Assembly: GCF_022267315.1 (NCBI RefSeq)
Contig: NZ_JAIKLE010000006.1
Span: forward strand, 180,855 to 244,854
Length of the DNA stretch: 64,000 bases
DNA from: Maribellus maritimus
GTDB taxonomy: Bacteria; Bacteroidota; Bacteroidia; Bacteroidales; Prolixibacteraceae
Reading direction: 5' to 3'
Within the stretch, counting starts at the first letter, position 1; the number at the start of each line of letters is the position of its first letter. The notes under the pieces were generated by a model that was given only the letters and a program-made list of their open reading frames with translations, had not been told where the DNA came from and made no database searches. The position numbers were made by a program, and so were the translations under genes. Below, one piece after another: positions 47,786-56,786 of the stretch.

Positions 47786-49708
47786 AAGCATAAAAGAAAT
47801 CCCTTCTACCATTACTTCGTTTTCCACTTCGCCAAGTCCGTTTTCATTGATTGAATACCAATTGGCAATTATTTCAAATTTTCCCTGAGGGAGTTGAACT
47901 CTTCTTTCGGTTTTGGTACCGTTAAAAAGTAAAACAATTTTTTCCCACGAGTCGCCAACCAATTTTCCATCAATGGAATAAGCAATTGTTCCGGGATGGT
48001 ATTCTGAAAAGAACGTTAAACTTTTTCTTACTTGTTCTGCAGAAGGAATACGAAAGGCCGGATGGTTTTTCCGCAATTGAATTAAATTTTGGAAATACTC
48101 AAAAACTTCGAGGTATTCCGCTTTTTTGTCCCAGTCAATTTGATTTATCGCATCCGGTGATTTATATGAGTTGCCACTTCCCCCTTTCGAGCGTGCAAAC
48201 TCAATACCAGAGTGCAAAAACGGAATTCCTTGCGAAGTAAGAACAAGAGCCCCGGTCAGTTTTACCATTTTTCGCAATTCTTCATCACTCGCTTTTGGCT
48301 GACTTAATTTTAGTTTATCCCAAAGTGTATAATTGTCGTGACAGGAGGCATAGTTGATACATTGCTTCGGATCTGTTGCCCATGCTCTTCGCGATGGTTC
48401 AACGTAATCGTAAACAATTTGCGGGTGGTAGGTTGCACCTACAATCCCGAATTTTATCGATTCTTCGCGTAAGTCGAGTCCGCTTACAAAACCTTTGCTT
48501 TTTTTATTTCCGTGATTTCCTTTGATGGCGTCTCTGAAATCATCATTAAACGAAGCTATTCCGGGTAATTTTGGAGTATTAAACTTCACAGCACGTAATT
48601 CCTCCGGCATCGGGCTTTGATCGGCAGCCCATCCCTCTCCGTATAAAATAATTCCCTGATTTATTTTTTTGAGCTCCTGCTGAATTTCATTCATTGTATC
48701 CAGGTCATAAATACCCATCAAATCAAAGCGAAAACCGTCAATATGAAATTCTTGTGCCCAGTATTTAAGCGAATCGATGATGTACTTTCTTACCATTTTT
48801 CGTTCCGATGCAATTTCATTTCCACAGCCTGAAGCGTTTGAAAATGTTCCGTCGGGTTTTTGCCGGTAGAAATAACCGGGAACGGTTTGGTTAAATACGG
48901 ATTCTTTTGCAAAATAAGTATGATTGTAAACCACATCCAGAACAACTCCAATCCCATTCGTATGCAGCGCCTGTACCAGTTTTTTAAATTCTTTTATACG
49001 GACAGTCCCATCGGAAGGATTACTTGAATACGAGCCTTCCAGTGCATTGTAGTGTAACGGGTCGTAGCCCCAATTGTATTTTTCGAGAGGCTTTTCTTCA
49101 TCAACAGTAAAAAAATCGTAAACCGGGAGCAAATGTACATGTGTTATTCCCAATTCTTTTAAATGAGAAAGGCCGGTTGCTATGCCCTCTGTAGTTTTGG
49201 TATCTTCTTCTGTAAAGCCTAAAAATTTCCCTTTACTCTGAATCCCGGAATTTTCGGCAATTGAAAAGTCACGAACATGAGTTTCATAAATTACTGCGTC
49301 GGTGTAATGCGGCAATTTGGGGCTGCTGTCGTTTTCCCAATTTTCTGGATTGGTTTTTTTCGGATTATAAATCATTCCGCGCAAACCGTTTATACCCACA
49401 CAGCGGGCGTAAATATCAGGAGTTTCTTCCAGCCACTCGCCGTCGTTTATCCTGAATGTATAAAACTTTCCGTCGTAATCACCCAAAAGAACTGTAGACC
49501 AGGTTCCGTTACTGCCGGCCTGCAGTTGTGTTTTATGAAAAGGTTCTCCGGTTGTTCCGTCTTTATATAAGCGAAACTCCACAATCTTTGCCGTTGGCGC
49601 CCAGATTTTCACAAGTGTTTTTTCGGGCGTCCAAAACACCCCTAAATCGTCCTTTTCATAAAAAGGATAGACAGAAAAATCAATATGGTTAAATTTCCAC
49701 TCTCTCAT
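47765..49708 (-). CDS. pulA: Type I pullulanase (GH13 debranching enzyme)
   Basis: ATG 49708 is the start; it shares one base with the stop of the gene upstream (TGATG), and the TTG one codon earlier is less likely. The 647-residue protein has a CBM48 N-terminal domain (about 15-110; FWTPEKTLVKIWAPTAKIVEF), the pullulanase signature YNWGYDPLHYN, a GH13 barrel with VVYNHTY, nucleophile Asp in DGFRFDLMG, acid/base Glu in YGEGWA and the CHDNYTLWDKL region, and a C-terminal beta domain. It hydrolyses alpha-1,6 branches in glycogen-like alpha-glucans. No signal peptide, so it probably acts in the cytoplasm on storage glycogen. The 3' end overlaps ald by 21 bases. Confidence 0.92.
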   Translation of the reverse strand: MREWKFNHIDFSVYPFYEKDDLGVFWTPEKTLVKIWAPTAKIVEFRLYKDGTTGEPFHKTQLQAGSNGTWSTVLLGDYDGKFYTFRINDGEWLEETPDIYARCVGINGLRGMIYNPKKTNPENWENDSSPKLPHYTDAVIYETHVRDFSIAENSGIQSKGKFLGFTEEDTKTTEGIATGLSHLKELGITHVHLLPVYDFFTVDEEKPLEKYNWGYDPLHYNALEGSYSSNPSDGTVRIKEFKKLVQALHTNGIGVVLDVVYNHTYFAKESVFNQTVPGYFYRQKPDGTFSNASGCGNEIASERKMVRKYIIDSLKYWAQEFHIDGFRFDLMGIYDLDTMNEIQQELKKINQGIILYGEGWAADQSPMPEELRAVKFNTPKLPGIASFNDDFRDAIKGNHGNKKSKGFVSGLDLREESIKFGIVGATYHPQIVYDYVEPSRRAWATDPKQCINYASCHDNYTLWDKLKLSQPKASDEELRKMVKLTGALVLTSQGIPFLHSGIEFARSKGGSGNSYKSPDAINQIDWDKKAEYLEVFEYFQNLIQLRKNHPAFRIPSAEQVRKSLTFFSEYHPGTIAYSIDGKLVGDSWEKIVLLFNGTKTERRVQLPQGKFEIIANWYSINENGLGEVENEVMVEGISFMLLKNSEQ

Positions 49709-50256
49709 CAAAACTTAAATAATGTTTTTTTCAAAAAAACGCTTTTGCTTCCCAATCGCCTCCCTTTTACATCGGAAATGATAATTTTTGCTTTTGGAAA
49801 TTTTTTGAGTTTTTTATCATGACGATAAAAACGGTTAATATCAATTTCAAGTGTGTGCGTTTTCCCTTTTTCAAGATATAAGGGATAAAAAGTACGGTTC
49901 TCCATTCCCTTGATTTTGAATTTCCGTTTTAACCAGAAATTGTCAAAAATCAGCAAAGGCCGGTCAAGATCAATGTCGGTATTTCCCGTATTTTTTACAG
50001 AAAGATTTAGAAAATCAGGGAAATACACCCTATCTTTTTTTAGCTCTATCTGTACTCTTTTGAACTGGAAGAATGGCTTTTTTATTTTTTGAGTCTTTTT
50101 CCCCCCCATTTTTCGTAAAACCAAAAAGACGACTCCCAGGAGAGCGATTCCTATAATTATTCCGAGAAGTTTATCCCCGTCGGGACCAATTTCAGTTTGC
50201 GCAAAAATAATTTTTGAGATTGTAAGTAATCCGACTAAAAAAAACGCTTTCTTCAT
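49708..50256 (-). CDS. Small membrane protein of unknown function, coupled to pulA
   Basis: I do not recognise this 182-residue protein. It has a signal peptide or anchor (1-19, ending IIFAQ), then a second hydrophobic helix (about 30-47) and a basic stop-transfer stretch, followed by a beta-rich domain (about 60-182; PDFLNLSVKNTGNTDIDLDRPLLIFD) resembling immunoglobulin-like folds, with the charged RHDKKLKKFPKAK region. The stop overlaps the pulA start by one base, so translation is coupled. The pairing with a cytoplasmic pullulanase has no obvious explanation. Confidence 0.6.
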   Translation of the reverse strand: MKKAFFLVGLLTISKIIFAQTEIGPDGDKLLGIIIGIALLGVVFLVLRKMGGKKTQKIKKPFFQFKRVQIELKKDRVYFPDFLNLSVKNTGNTDIDLDRPLLIFDNFWLKRKFKIKGMENRTFYPLYLEKGKTHTLEIDINRFYRHDKKLKKFPKAKIIISDVKGRRLGSKSVFLKKTLFKF

Positions 50257-50383
50257 CCTCTTGAATTTCGGACAAAAATAAGAGTTTTTTTTAAGTAGAA
50301 TTTTTTAAATTATCAACTGCGATAAATCGATAATTTTTACGCTAAAATACCAGAAAGATTTGTAGTTATCAGAAGATAGTCAT

Positions 50384-51757
50384 CTAGCTATTTCGAATAC
50401 TCTCCACTTCTTCTATGGTTTTTGGTTTGGGCTTCCCAAGTAATTCTACGCCATTTTGGGTCATTACAAAATCTTCTTCGTTCCGGATTCCTCCAAAATT
50501 GCGGTAGCTATCCACTTTTTCCCAGTTAATAAATTCGCTGAATTTATTTTGTGAACGCCACAAATCAATCAATTCCGGAATAAAATAAATTCCCGGCTCA
50601 ATGGTAACTACATGCCCTGTTTCCAACGGTTTGGCCAGGCGAAGCGATTTTAGTCCAAATTGTGTGCTCTTAGGCTGTCCGTTGTAGCCAACCCAAACTT
50701 CGCCAAGGTCTTCCATATCGTGAACATCCAGGCCCATCATGTGGCCGGTTCCGCAAGGAAAGAATAAGGCGTGTGCTCCGGCTTCTACAGCATCTTGGGT
50801 ATTTCCTTTGGTAAATCCCATGCTTTTCATCCCGTCGAAAATGGCTTTGCATGCCGCAATATGTGCATTTTTAAATGGTTGCTGAATCTGGAGTGCGTCT
50901 ATTGCCGCCTGGTGGGCATCCAATGTTATTTTATAAATTTCTTTTTGCTCAGGAGTAAATTTTTTGCTTACAGGGAAGGTACTTGATAGATCGCCGGCAT
51001 ATCCCAGTGGTGTTTCATAACCTGCATCCACAAGAAAAAGATCTCCCTCTTTTATTGTGTTTCCGTGGTAATGATTATGAAGGGTTTGCCCGTTTACGGT
51101 TGCAATTATTGGGAATGCAATTTCACCACCTGCGGCGAGGGCAACTTTGTGTATTTCTGCAGCTAACTGTGCTTCATTCATTCCCGGCCGGGCAAATTTC
51201 ATGGCTGCCACGTGCATATCAACCGAAATATCTACCGCTTTTTCTATTTCTTTAATTTCTTCTTCTGTTTTTATTTCGCGCTGACTAACAATAGCTTTAA
51301 CCAGTTCAACTGAAAATGATTTGTCAATTTCTGTCGGGTTAATATTTAAAAGGTTGAAAAGTTTGATTTTATTTTCAGGGCGATACAAAGGAAGAAAATG
51401 TATTTTTTGTGCCGATTGTAAAAATGCGGAAAGCTTGTTTAATGGTTTGTTGTTTTTTACGCCACAAAGCTCTGATCTTTCCGCAATTGTGGGCTGAGGA
51501 CCCATCCATACGATATCGTCGATGGTATAGTCGTTCCCAAAAATTATTTCTCTGTCGTTATCGATATCGATTACAGCAGCCAATCCGGGATGTGAAATTC
51601 CAAAATAATAAAGAAAAGTGCTGTCTTGCCTGAAATGATAGGTATTGTCGGTATAATTCATTGGCGACTCGTCATTGCCGAATAAAAGAATGATTCCTGA
51701 GCCTACTTTCTCTTTTAAGATTTTTCTTCGTTCGATATACGTTTTCTGCTTGAACAT
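50384..51757 (-). CDS. pepP: Xaa-Pro aminopeptidase (M24B)
   Basis: A 457-residue cytoplasmic metallopeptidase that removes an N-terminal residue before proline. It has a creatinase N-terminal domain (1-165) and a pita-bread catalytic domain with metal ligands in FLVDAGYE and GDLSSTF (two Asp), GTGHMMGLDVHD (His), TIEPGIY (Glu) and RNEEDFV (Glu). Substrate histidine HNHYHGN is also present. Normal length, no signal peptide. It is divergent from hcp. Three more peptidase genes follow within 7 kb, two of proline-specific families. Confidence 0.92.
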   Translation of the reverse strand: MFKQKTYIERRKILKEKVGSGIILLFGNDESPMNYTDNTYHFRQDSTFLYYFGISHPGLAAVIDIDNDREIIFGNDYTIDDIVWMGPQPTIAERSELCGVKNNKPLNKLSAFLQSAQKIHFLPLYRPENKIKLFNLLNINPTEIDKSFSVELVKAIVSQREIKTEEEIKEIEKAVDISVDMHVAAMKFARPGMNEAQLAAEIHKVALAAGGEIAFPIIATVNGQTLHNHYHGNTIKEGDLFLVDAGYETPLGYAGDLSSTFPVSKKFTPEQKEIYKITLDAHQAAIDALQIQQPFKNAHIAACKAIFDGMKSMGFTKGNTQDAVEAGAHALFFPCGTGHMMGLDVHDMEDLGEVWVGYNGQPKSTQFGLKSLRLAKPLETGHVVTIEPGIYFIPELIDLWRSQNKFSEFINWEKVDSYRNFGGIRNEEDFVMTQNGVELLGKPKPKTIEEVESIRNS

Positions 51758-51888
51758 AATTATAAAATTTTACTATTCAGTTGCTTATTGACTTATGAAT
51801 GAATTTGTTTTAACTTACATTTCCTAAATGTATAAATAAAAGATGGACATTGGTTTCATTTTTACATAACAAACTTAAAAACATAATT

Positions 51889-52419
51889 ATGGCTTTAAAT
51901 GCATACATGAGACTGACTGGGCAGGCGCAAGGTGAAATAAAAGGATCGGTAATACAGGCCGGACGCGAGGACTCCATAATGGTTATTGAGTTTCATCACG
52001 AAGTAGAATCACCGATGGATGCTGCTTCCGGACTTCCAACGGGCAAAAGACAACACAAACCGCTTGTAGTAACAAAAGAAATTGATAAATCTACTCCGCT
52101 TTTGTTGAATGCTTTAACAAATAATGAGAATATTACAGAAATGGAATTGCGGTTTTGGCAACCGTCGAGAAGTGGCCAAGAGATTCAGTACTACACCATT
52201 GAGTTGAAAAATGCTCGTATTGTAAATATCGGACAGGAAATGCCAAATAATCAATATCCGGAAAACATGCGGCATCAGGTTCGGGAGCAAATTGCGTTTG
52301 TTTACCAGAAAATTATTTGGACATTTGTGGATGCTGGAATCACAGCTGAAGATAATTGGGGAACTCATTCCGTAACATCTTCTGTCCGGAACTCTCCGCT
52401 TCATCGTTTTTCGAAATAG
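51889..52419 (+). CDS. hcp: Type VI secretion tube protein Hcp (orphan)
   Basis: The start is at ATG 51889; in-frame TTG 51850 would add an implausible leader. The 176-residue protein is of the Hcp1 family: AYMRLTGQAQGEIKGSVIQ at 5-23, REDSIMVIEFHHEVESP, the conserved SGLPTGKRQHKPLVVTKEID region, the ELRFWQP strand and QYYTIELKNARIVNI. Hcp forms hexameric rings that stack into the T6SS tube and carry effectors. No other secretion gene lies in the window, and the gene is bounded by PepP and an S9 peptidase. It resembles the proteobacterial Hcp1 type more than the shorter tube proteins of Bacteroidota T6SSiii, judging from memory. A terminator follows directly. Confidence 0.88.
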   Translation: MALNAYMRLTGQAQGEIKGSVIQAGREDSIMVIEFHHEVESPMDAASGLPTGKRQHKPLVVTKEIDKSTPLLLNALTNNENITEMELRFWQPSRSGQEIQYYTIELKNARIVNIGQEMPNNQYPENMRHQVREQIAFVYQKIIWTFVDAGITAEDNWGTHSVTSSVRNSPLHRFSK

Positions 52420-52421
52420 TT

Positions 52422-52457
52422 AAAAAACGGAGTCACTTAAAATGGCTCCGTTTTTTT
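52422..52457. terminator. Bidirectional terminator between hcp and the S9 peptidase gene
   Basis: An 11-bp stem (AAAAAACGGAG at 52422-52432 with CTCCGTTTTTT at 52446-52456) and a 13-base loop. There are T runs on both strands. It serves the convergent genes on each side. Confidence 0.8.
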
Positions 52458-52465
52458 GTCGTTTC

Positions 52466-54733
52466 TTAATTATAGGTTTTTATTTCATATTCTTCAGGAG
52501 GCTTCTCGCCTGCCAGGTTTTTTATGAAGTAGTCCCATCGTTTGCGAATAAAATAGGGATGATCGGCTAATCCGTGATTTTTGTTGGGGATAATAAGTAA
52601 TTCAAAATCTTTGTTGTGTTTTATCAGCTCAGCCGCCATGCGCAAACTGGAAGCAGTATTTACATTGTTGTCCATATCGCCGTGAATCAACAGGAGCTTT
52701 CCTTCGAGCTTTCCGGCCAGATTAAAGTTCGACTGTTCATCGTAATGCTTTCCGGGCATTCCCATATATTGTTCCGGCCACCATGCTTTTGCAATTCGAT
52801 GATCGTGGTTTCCGGCAGAAGAAACGGCAACCTTATAAAATTCGGGATGGGTAAGCAGGGTATGTGCAGCATCATAACCTCCTGCTGAGTGTCCGTAAAT
52901 TCCCACCCGATTCAAATCCATCCACGGGCGTGTTTCGGCCAGTTGTTTTAAACCGGCAATGTGGTCTTCGGCACCAATATCGCCGAGATTTTTATACGAA
53001 AAATCGTGAAATGCTTTTGAACGCCATGCGGTTCCCAATCCGTCGATGGTAACTATAATAAAACCAAGTTCAGCCATTGAAACGTCATAATTGTTGTATC
53101 CTCTTGAAAAGGTTTTGGGTGTCCTCACTGCCTGGGGACCGGAATAAGTTGCATCGAGAACAGGATATGTTTTTGCCGAGTCGAAATCGGTAGGATAAAA
53201 AATTAAACCATAAATATCGGTTTCGCCGTCGCGTGCTTTTACTTTAAATGGCTCAGGAAATTTCCAGCCTTTTGCAAACAAGGGATCCAAACTGGCCGAA
53301 GCCAGGCGGTAAATAATTTCTCCACTTTCCATACTGCGCACTACATGGTCGGTTGGCCGGTCAACTCTTGAATAAGAGTCTACAAAGTAATCGCCTTTCT
53401 CTGGTATCCGGATTTGGTGATCGGTTTTGTCGTTTGTTAAAAGGGTTAAAAAACTTCCTTCAAAATTAGTAACGTACAGGTTTCTGTAGTAAGGGTCGAC
53501 ATTTTCTTCCAAACTACCGGCAACAAAATAGATCAACTGGTTTTCATTGTCTATTTTTTCAATTCCGCGAACTGCAAAATTTCCTTTTGTTACCTGGTTT
53601 AAAAAATTCCCGTCTCTGTCGTACCTGTATATATGATTCCATCCATCGCGCTCAGATGTCCAGAAAAACTGGCTTTCATCTTCTGTCCATTTACAGTTCA
53701 CAGTTTGTGTTTCAATCATTGTTTTCGATGAATCTGTAAGCAAAGTGATTGCCTCGCCGGTTTCAGCATTTACCCTAAAAATTTCGATGGATTGGTACCC
53801 TCTTTTAAAACGGGCAAAAAATAACTCCGTGTTTTCATTCTGCCAGGTGGGAAAGATACTTGCTGTAAAATCGGCGAATGGTTCAACATCAACTCTTACT
53901 TTTGATAAAGAGTCCACATCAAAAATGTAGTATTCCTCCATTATAGCAGGTTCTCCGGGCAGCGCGCGTTCATACGACCATACTTTTGCACGAAATCCGC
54001 TGTCCGGCATACTTTGGTATAAAAATAATTTACCCACTTTTCTCCTGTCGAGCCGCATTGTGACAAACTTCTTGGAATCTTCAGTCCAGCGAACAGAAAT
54101 GGAAGGATCATATTTATCTCCTTTTGATTCGTCAACCATTTTATACCACGAAAGTGGTGTAGCGTATTCGTATTTTTTCACACCATCGTCAGTAAGTTGA
54201 ATTTCATCGCCGGTTTCAGTATTTTTAAGAAAGAGGTTAAACTCACGCACTTCAACAATCCATTTTTTATTTGGCGAAATCGACTGGTTTTTGGGAGTAG
54301 GTTTTTTCTTTTCTCTTTTTGAGGTTGAGTAATTCCGTAAATCGGTTTCGAGTAAAAGCGAATCAAAACTGAATTTTATTTTGTTCTCGCCGGGAATAAA
54401 AACCAGTTGTTTTATACTCAAAGAATCGGGGTTAACCTGTTTGGTGATAATTTCTGAGAGTGACGCAGCCAGTTTTGAATGATCAAAAGCCTCTTCCGAC
54501 TGTATATTTTCTCCATCGAAATAATAGTATCTTTCACCTTTTTCGGTTTGAAGTTTATACCAGAAATCGCTGGTTCCTTTCACCTCGTTGATGTTTAAAT
54601 TTACATTCCGTGTTAAGTTTGAAATGTTTTTGGGAAGGAATTTTTCCGCTTTCTGATATCTCTCCAGCATGTTTTGGCTTACGGATAAAAGTGAGAGGCC
54701 AGCCAGCAATAACAATACGGTTAATCTTTTCAT
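52466..54733 (-). CDS. S9 family dipeptidyl-peptidase IV-like serine peptidase
   Basis: A 755-residue exported enzyme (signal peptide 1-19). An N-terminal DPP-IV beta-propeller (about 90-480; RLDRRKVGKLFLYQSMPDSG, YYIFDVDS, CKWTEDESQFFWTSERDGWN) precedes an alpha/beta-hydrolase domain with S616 in GHSAGGY, D688 in HGDMDNNV and H720 in KNHGL. It releases N-terminal dipeptides, typically with proline in second position, in the periplasm or outside. Upstream, an 88-residue ORF overlaps its start by 4 bases. It is one of three exported peptidases in this minus-strand run. Confidence 0.92.
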   Translation of the reverse strand: MKRLTVLLLLAGLSLLSVSQNMLERYQKAEKFLPKNISNLTRNVNLNINEVKGTSDFWYKLQTEKGERYYYFDGENIQSEEAFDHSKLAASLSEIITKQVNPDSLSIKQLVFIPGENKIKFSFDSLLLETDLRNYSTSKREKKKPTPKNQSISPNKKWIVEVREFNLFLKNTETGDEIQLTDDGVKKYEYATPLSWYKMVDESKGDKYDPSISVRWTEDSKKFVTMRLDRRKVGKLFLYQSMPDSGFRAKVWSYERALPGEPAIMEEYYIFDVDSLSKVRVDVEPFADFTASIFPTWQNENTELFFARFKRGYQSIEIFRVNAETGEAITLLTDSSKTMIETQTVNCKWTEDESQFFWTSERDGWNHIYRYDRDGNFLNQVTKGNFAVRGIEKIDNENQLIYFVAGSLEENVDPYYRNLYVTNFEGSFLTLLTNDKTDHQIRIPEKGDYFVDSYSRVDRPTDHVVRSMESGEIIYRLASASLDPLFAKGWKFPEPFKVKARDGETDIYGLIFYPTDFDSAKTYPVLDATYSGPQAVRTPKTFSRGYNNYDVSMAELGFIIVTIDGLGTAWRSKAFHDFSYKNLGDIGAEDHIAGLKQLAETRPWMDLNRVGIYGHSAGGYDAAHTLLTHPEFYKVAVSSAGNHDHRIAKAWWPEQYMGMPGKHYDEQSNFNLAGKLEGKLLLIHGDMDNNVNTASSLRMAAELIKHNKDFELLIIPNKNHGLADHPYFIRKRWDYFIKNLAGEKPPEEYEIKTYN

Positions 54734-54996
54734 ACGTCAACTTGTTTTAGATTTTTATCCTTCCAGGTAATTCCGGGGATTCCTTTCAGATTTTCTGCCA
54801 ATTCGTTCTGTGCTGTTTTTATTGTTGTAGCGTCACCAGAACTATACAAAATGTAAATTCTCCGCCGGACATTTTCCCGCATTGTCTCGGAAATCGGTTC
54901 AAAATTGAGCCAAAGGGTGTGGCCATCGACGGCTGGATTTCTTTTAAGAAAGAAAAGCAGACCGGTGGGGAGTGTTGTTTCTGCTATTTTGCACAT
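54730..54996 (-). CDS. Small conserved-looking protein of unknown function
   Basis: An 88-residue, soluble, mixed-charge ORF. It starts with ATG and overlaps the S9 peptidase start by four bases (ATGA), which supports a real coupled gene. The sequence contains TMRENVRRRIYILYSSGDAT and GIPGITWKDKNLK; no family is recognised, and no signal peptide or membrane helix is present. It may be a small adaptor or merely a conserved upstream ORF. Confidence 0.45.
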   Translation of the reverse strand: MCKIAETTLPTGLLFFLKRNPAVDGHTLWLNFEPISETMRENVRRRIYILYSSGDATTIKTAQNELAENLKGIPGITWKDKNLKQVDV

Positions 54997-55115
54997 GTCT
55001 GATTTTGTTTATTTGATCAAATTTCGTTTAGTACTTAAAAAATCTAAAAACAGATTCAAATTTGTACTGAGGTTAATTTAATCAAATTTTTTTTAATCAG
55101 ATTCTACAAAACCGC

Positions 55116-56762
55116 TTAATTGATTACAGTGATTGGAAAAGCAGCTACATAAAAGTTCTTATCGATTTCAAACGATTTATAATTCCCACTTTGTTTTAAT
55201 CTGCTCCAACGCCCGGTGGGTTGTATCCATTTCATTTCTCCATTGATATAAACTTTAACAGGCATATTAAAGTCGTTAACACAATTTGTCCAGCGGTAAC
55301 GAATTTCATTGTCAACAATGGCATATTCTAACGTGGGAATTCTTGTGTCGCGTAAATATTGATTAAAAAATGATTCCAGATCAAGTTCTGTTTCCCCGGA
55401 AATATATTTTTCAATTTGTTCGGCTTTAACGGTTTGATGATAAAATGTTTCGTTAAGTCCCCTGAGAATTTTTCTCCATTTTTTATCATCGTTTACAATT
55501 TGGCGAAGCGTATGTAACATATTAGCACCTTTTGAATACATATCGCCCGAGCCGGGATAGTTTACCCCGTAAACTCCGATAATAGGCCGATCGTTACTGA
55601 TGTTGAGACGTGTTCCCCGACAATATTCAGCGCCGGCTTCCTTTCCCCAAAAATATTCGACAAATAAACTTTCGGAATAAGCTGTAAAACTTTCATGAAT
55701 CCACATGTCAGCTTCGTCCCAATTGGTAACGTTGTTTGCAAACCATTCATGGCCCGATTCGTGGATGATTATAAAATCGAATTTCATTCCATATCCCGTG
55801 TGGCTTTCATCGCGGCCACCATAACCGTTTTTAAAACCGTTTCCGTAAGTTACCGAACTTTGGTGCTCCATTCCCGGGTAAGGAACTTCAACCAATTTGT
55901 AACCGTCGTTGTAAAATGGGTAAGGGCCAAACCAGTATTCAAAGGCTTCAAGCATTTGGTAAGCCTGTTTAAAATGTTTTTTTGCTTTTTCGAGGTTGTA
56001 GTCCATCACCCAGAAATTGCAATCGAGTGTACCTTTTTCGCCTTTGTAGGTATCGCCAAAGTGAACATAGTTTCCGATGTTGATATTTACTCCGTAAGAA
56101 TTAATTGGATTGTTGACAAACCAGTGCGCGGTTTTTGTCCCGTCGTTGTTATTATCAAGTTTTATAAGTTTTCCGTTTGAAACATCCATTAAATCTTTAG
56201 GGAAAGTTACACTGAGCAACATGCTGTCGGGTTCATCGTAGGGATGATCTTTACACGGCCACCATAAACTTGCTCCGTCGCCCTGGTTTGTTGTAACAAT
56301 AAATGGTCTTCCTTTTTCATCTTTTTTCCAGCTCACACCTCCATCCCATGGAGGACGGCGACTTACTTTAGGTTTTCCGTTAAACTCAACCATTAACTCC
56401 AGCATTTCACCTTTTTGTTGTTTTTTGCTTAGTGATATAAACCACGCGTTTCCATCCCTTTCAAATTTCTGTTCTTCACCATTTTGAGTAATTTTCGAAA
56501 TTTCCATGGGTGGTTGCAGATCAATTTGTATTTTTTGATTGGGTTCGATTACCCGATATTGAATCAGATTTGTGCCGGAGAAGGTGCTGTCATCGGGGGT
56601 AACTTTTACACTGAGGTGGTAGTATGTTAAATCCCACCATGCCCGTTCCGGGGTAATAGTTCCACGTAATGAATCCTGATGAGTGAACTGTGTTTTTTGT
56701 GCAAAAATGCCCGTTGTTATTCCCAAAATCAACAAAAGAGTTCCGGCAGCTCTGTAAATCAT
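55116..56762 (-). CDS. M1 family zinc aminopeptidase, exported
   Basis: A 548-residue metallopeptidase with a signal peptide (1-21, ending IFAQ). The saddle-like N-terminal beta domain (about 30-235) precedes the catalytic domain with zinc ligands H334, H338 (HESGHEW) and E357 (WIHESFTAYSE) and catalytic E335. The exopeptidase motif usually read as GxMEN is here GMEHQSS (297-303), so the free N-terminus may be bound differently from classical aminopeptidase N. It lacks the large C-terminal helical domain. It releases N-terminal amino acids from peptides. It lies 119 bases upstream of the 88-residue ORF and 24 bases after the S15 gene. Confidence 0.88.
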   Translation of the reverse strand: MIYRAAGTLLLILGITTGIFAQKTQFTHQDSLRGTITPERAWWDLTYYHLSVKVTPDDSTFSGTNLIQYRVIEPNQKIQIDLQPPMEISKITQNGEEQKFERDGNAWFISLSKKQQKGEMLELMVEFNGKPKVSRRPPWDGGVSWKKDEKGRPFIVTTNQGDGASLWWPCKDHPYDEPDSMLLSVTFPKDLMDVSNGKLIKLDNNNDGTKTAHWFVNNPINSYGVNINIGNYVHFGDTYKGEKGTLDCNFWVMDYNLEKAKKHFKQAYQMLEAFEYWFGPYPFYNDGYKLVEVPYPGMEHQSSVTYGNGFKNGYGGRDESHTGYGMKFDFIIIHESGHEWFANNVTNWDEADMWIHESFTAYSESLFVEYFWGKEAGAEYCRGTRLNISNDRPIIGVYGVNYPGSGDMYSKGANMLHTLRQIVNDDKKWRKILRGLNETFYHQTVKAEQIEKYISGETELDLESFFNQYLRDTRIPTLEYAIVDNEIRYRWTNCVNDFNMPVKVYINGEMKWIQPTGRWSRLKQSGNYKSFEIDKNFYVAAFPITVIN

Positions 56763-56786
56763 GTTTTCTTTTTTCCTTTCTAATTT

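Noticed and set aside
51758..52465. A type VI secretion locus
   Set aside because: Only Hcp is present; neighbours are peptidases.
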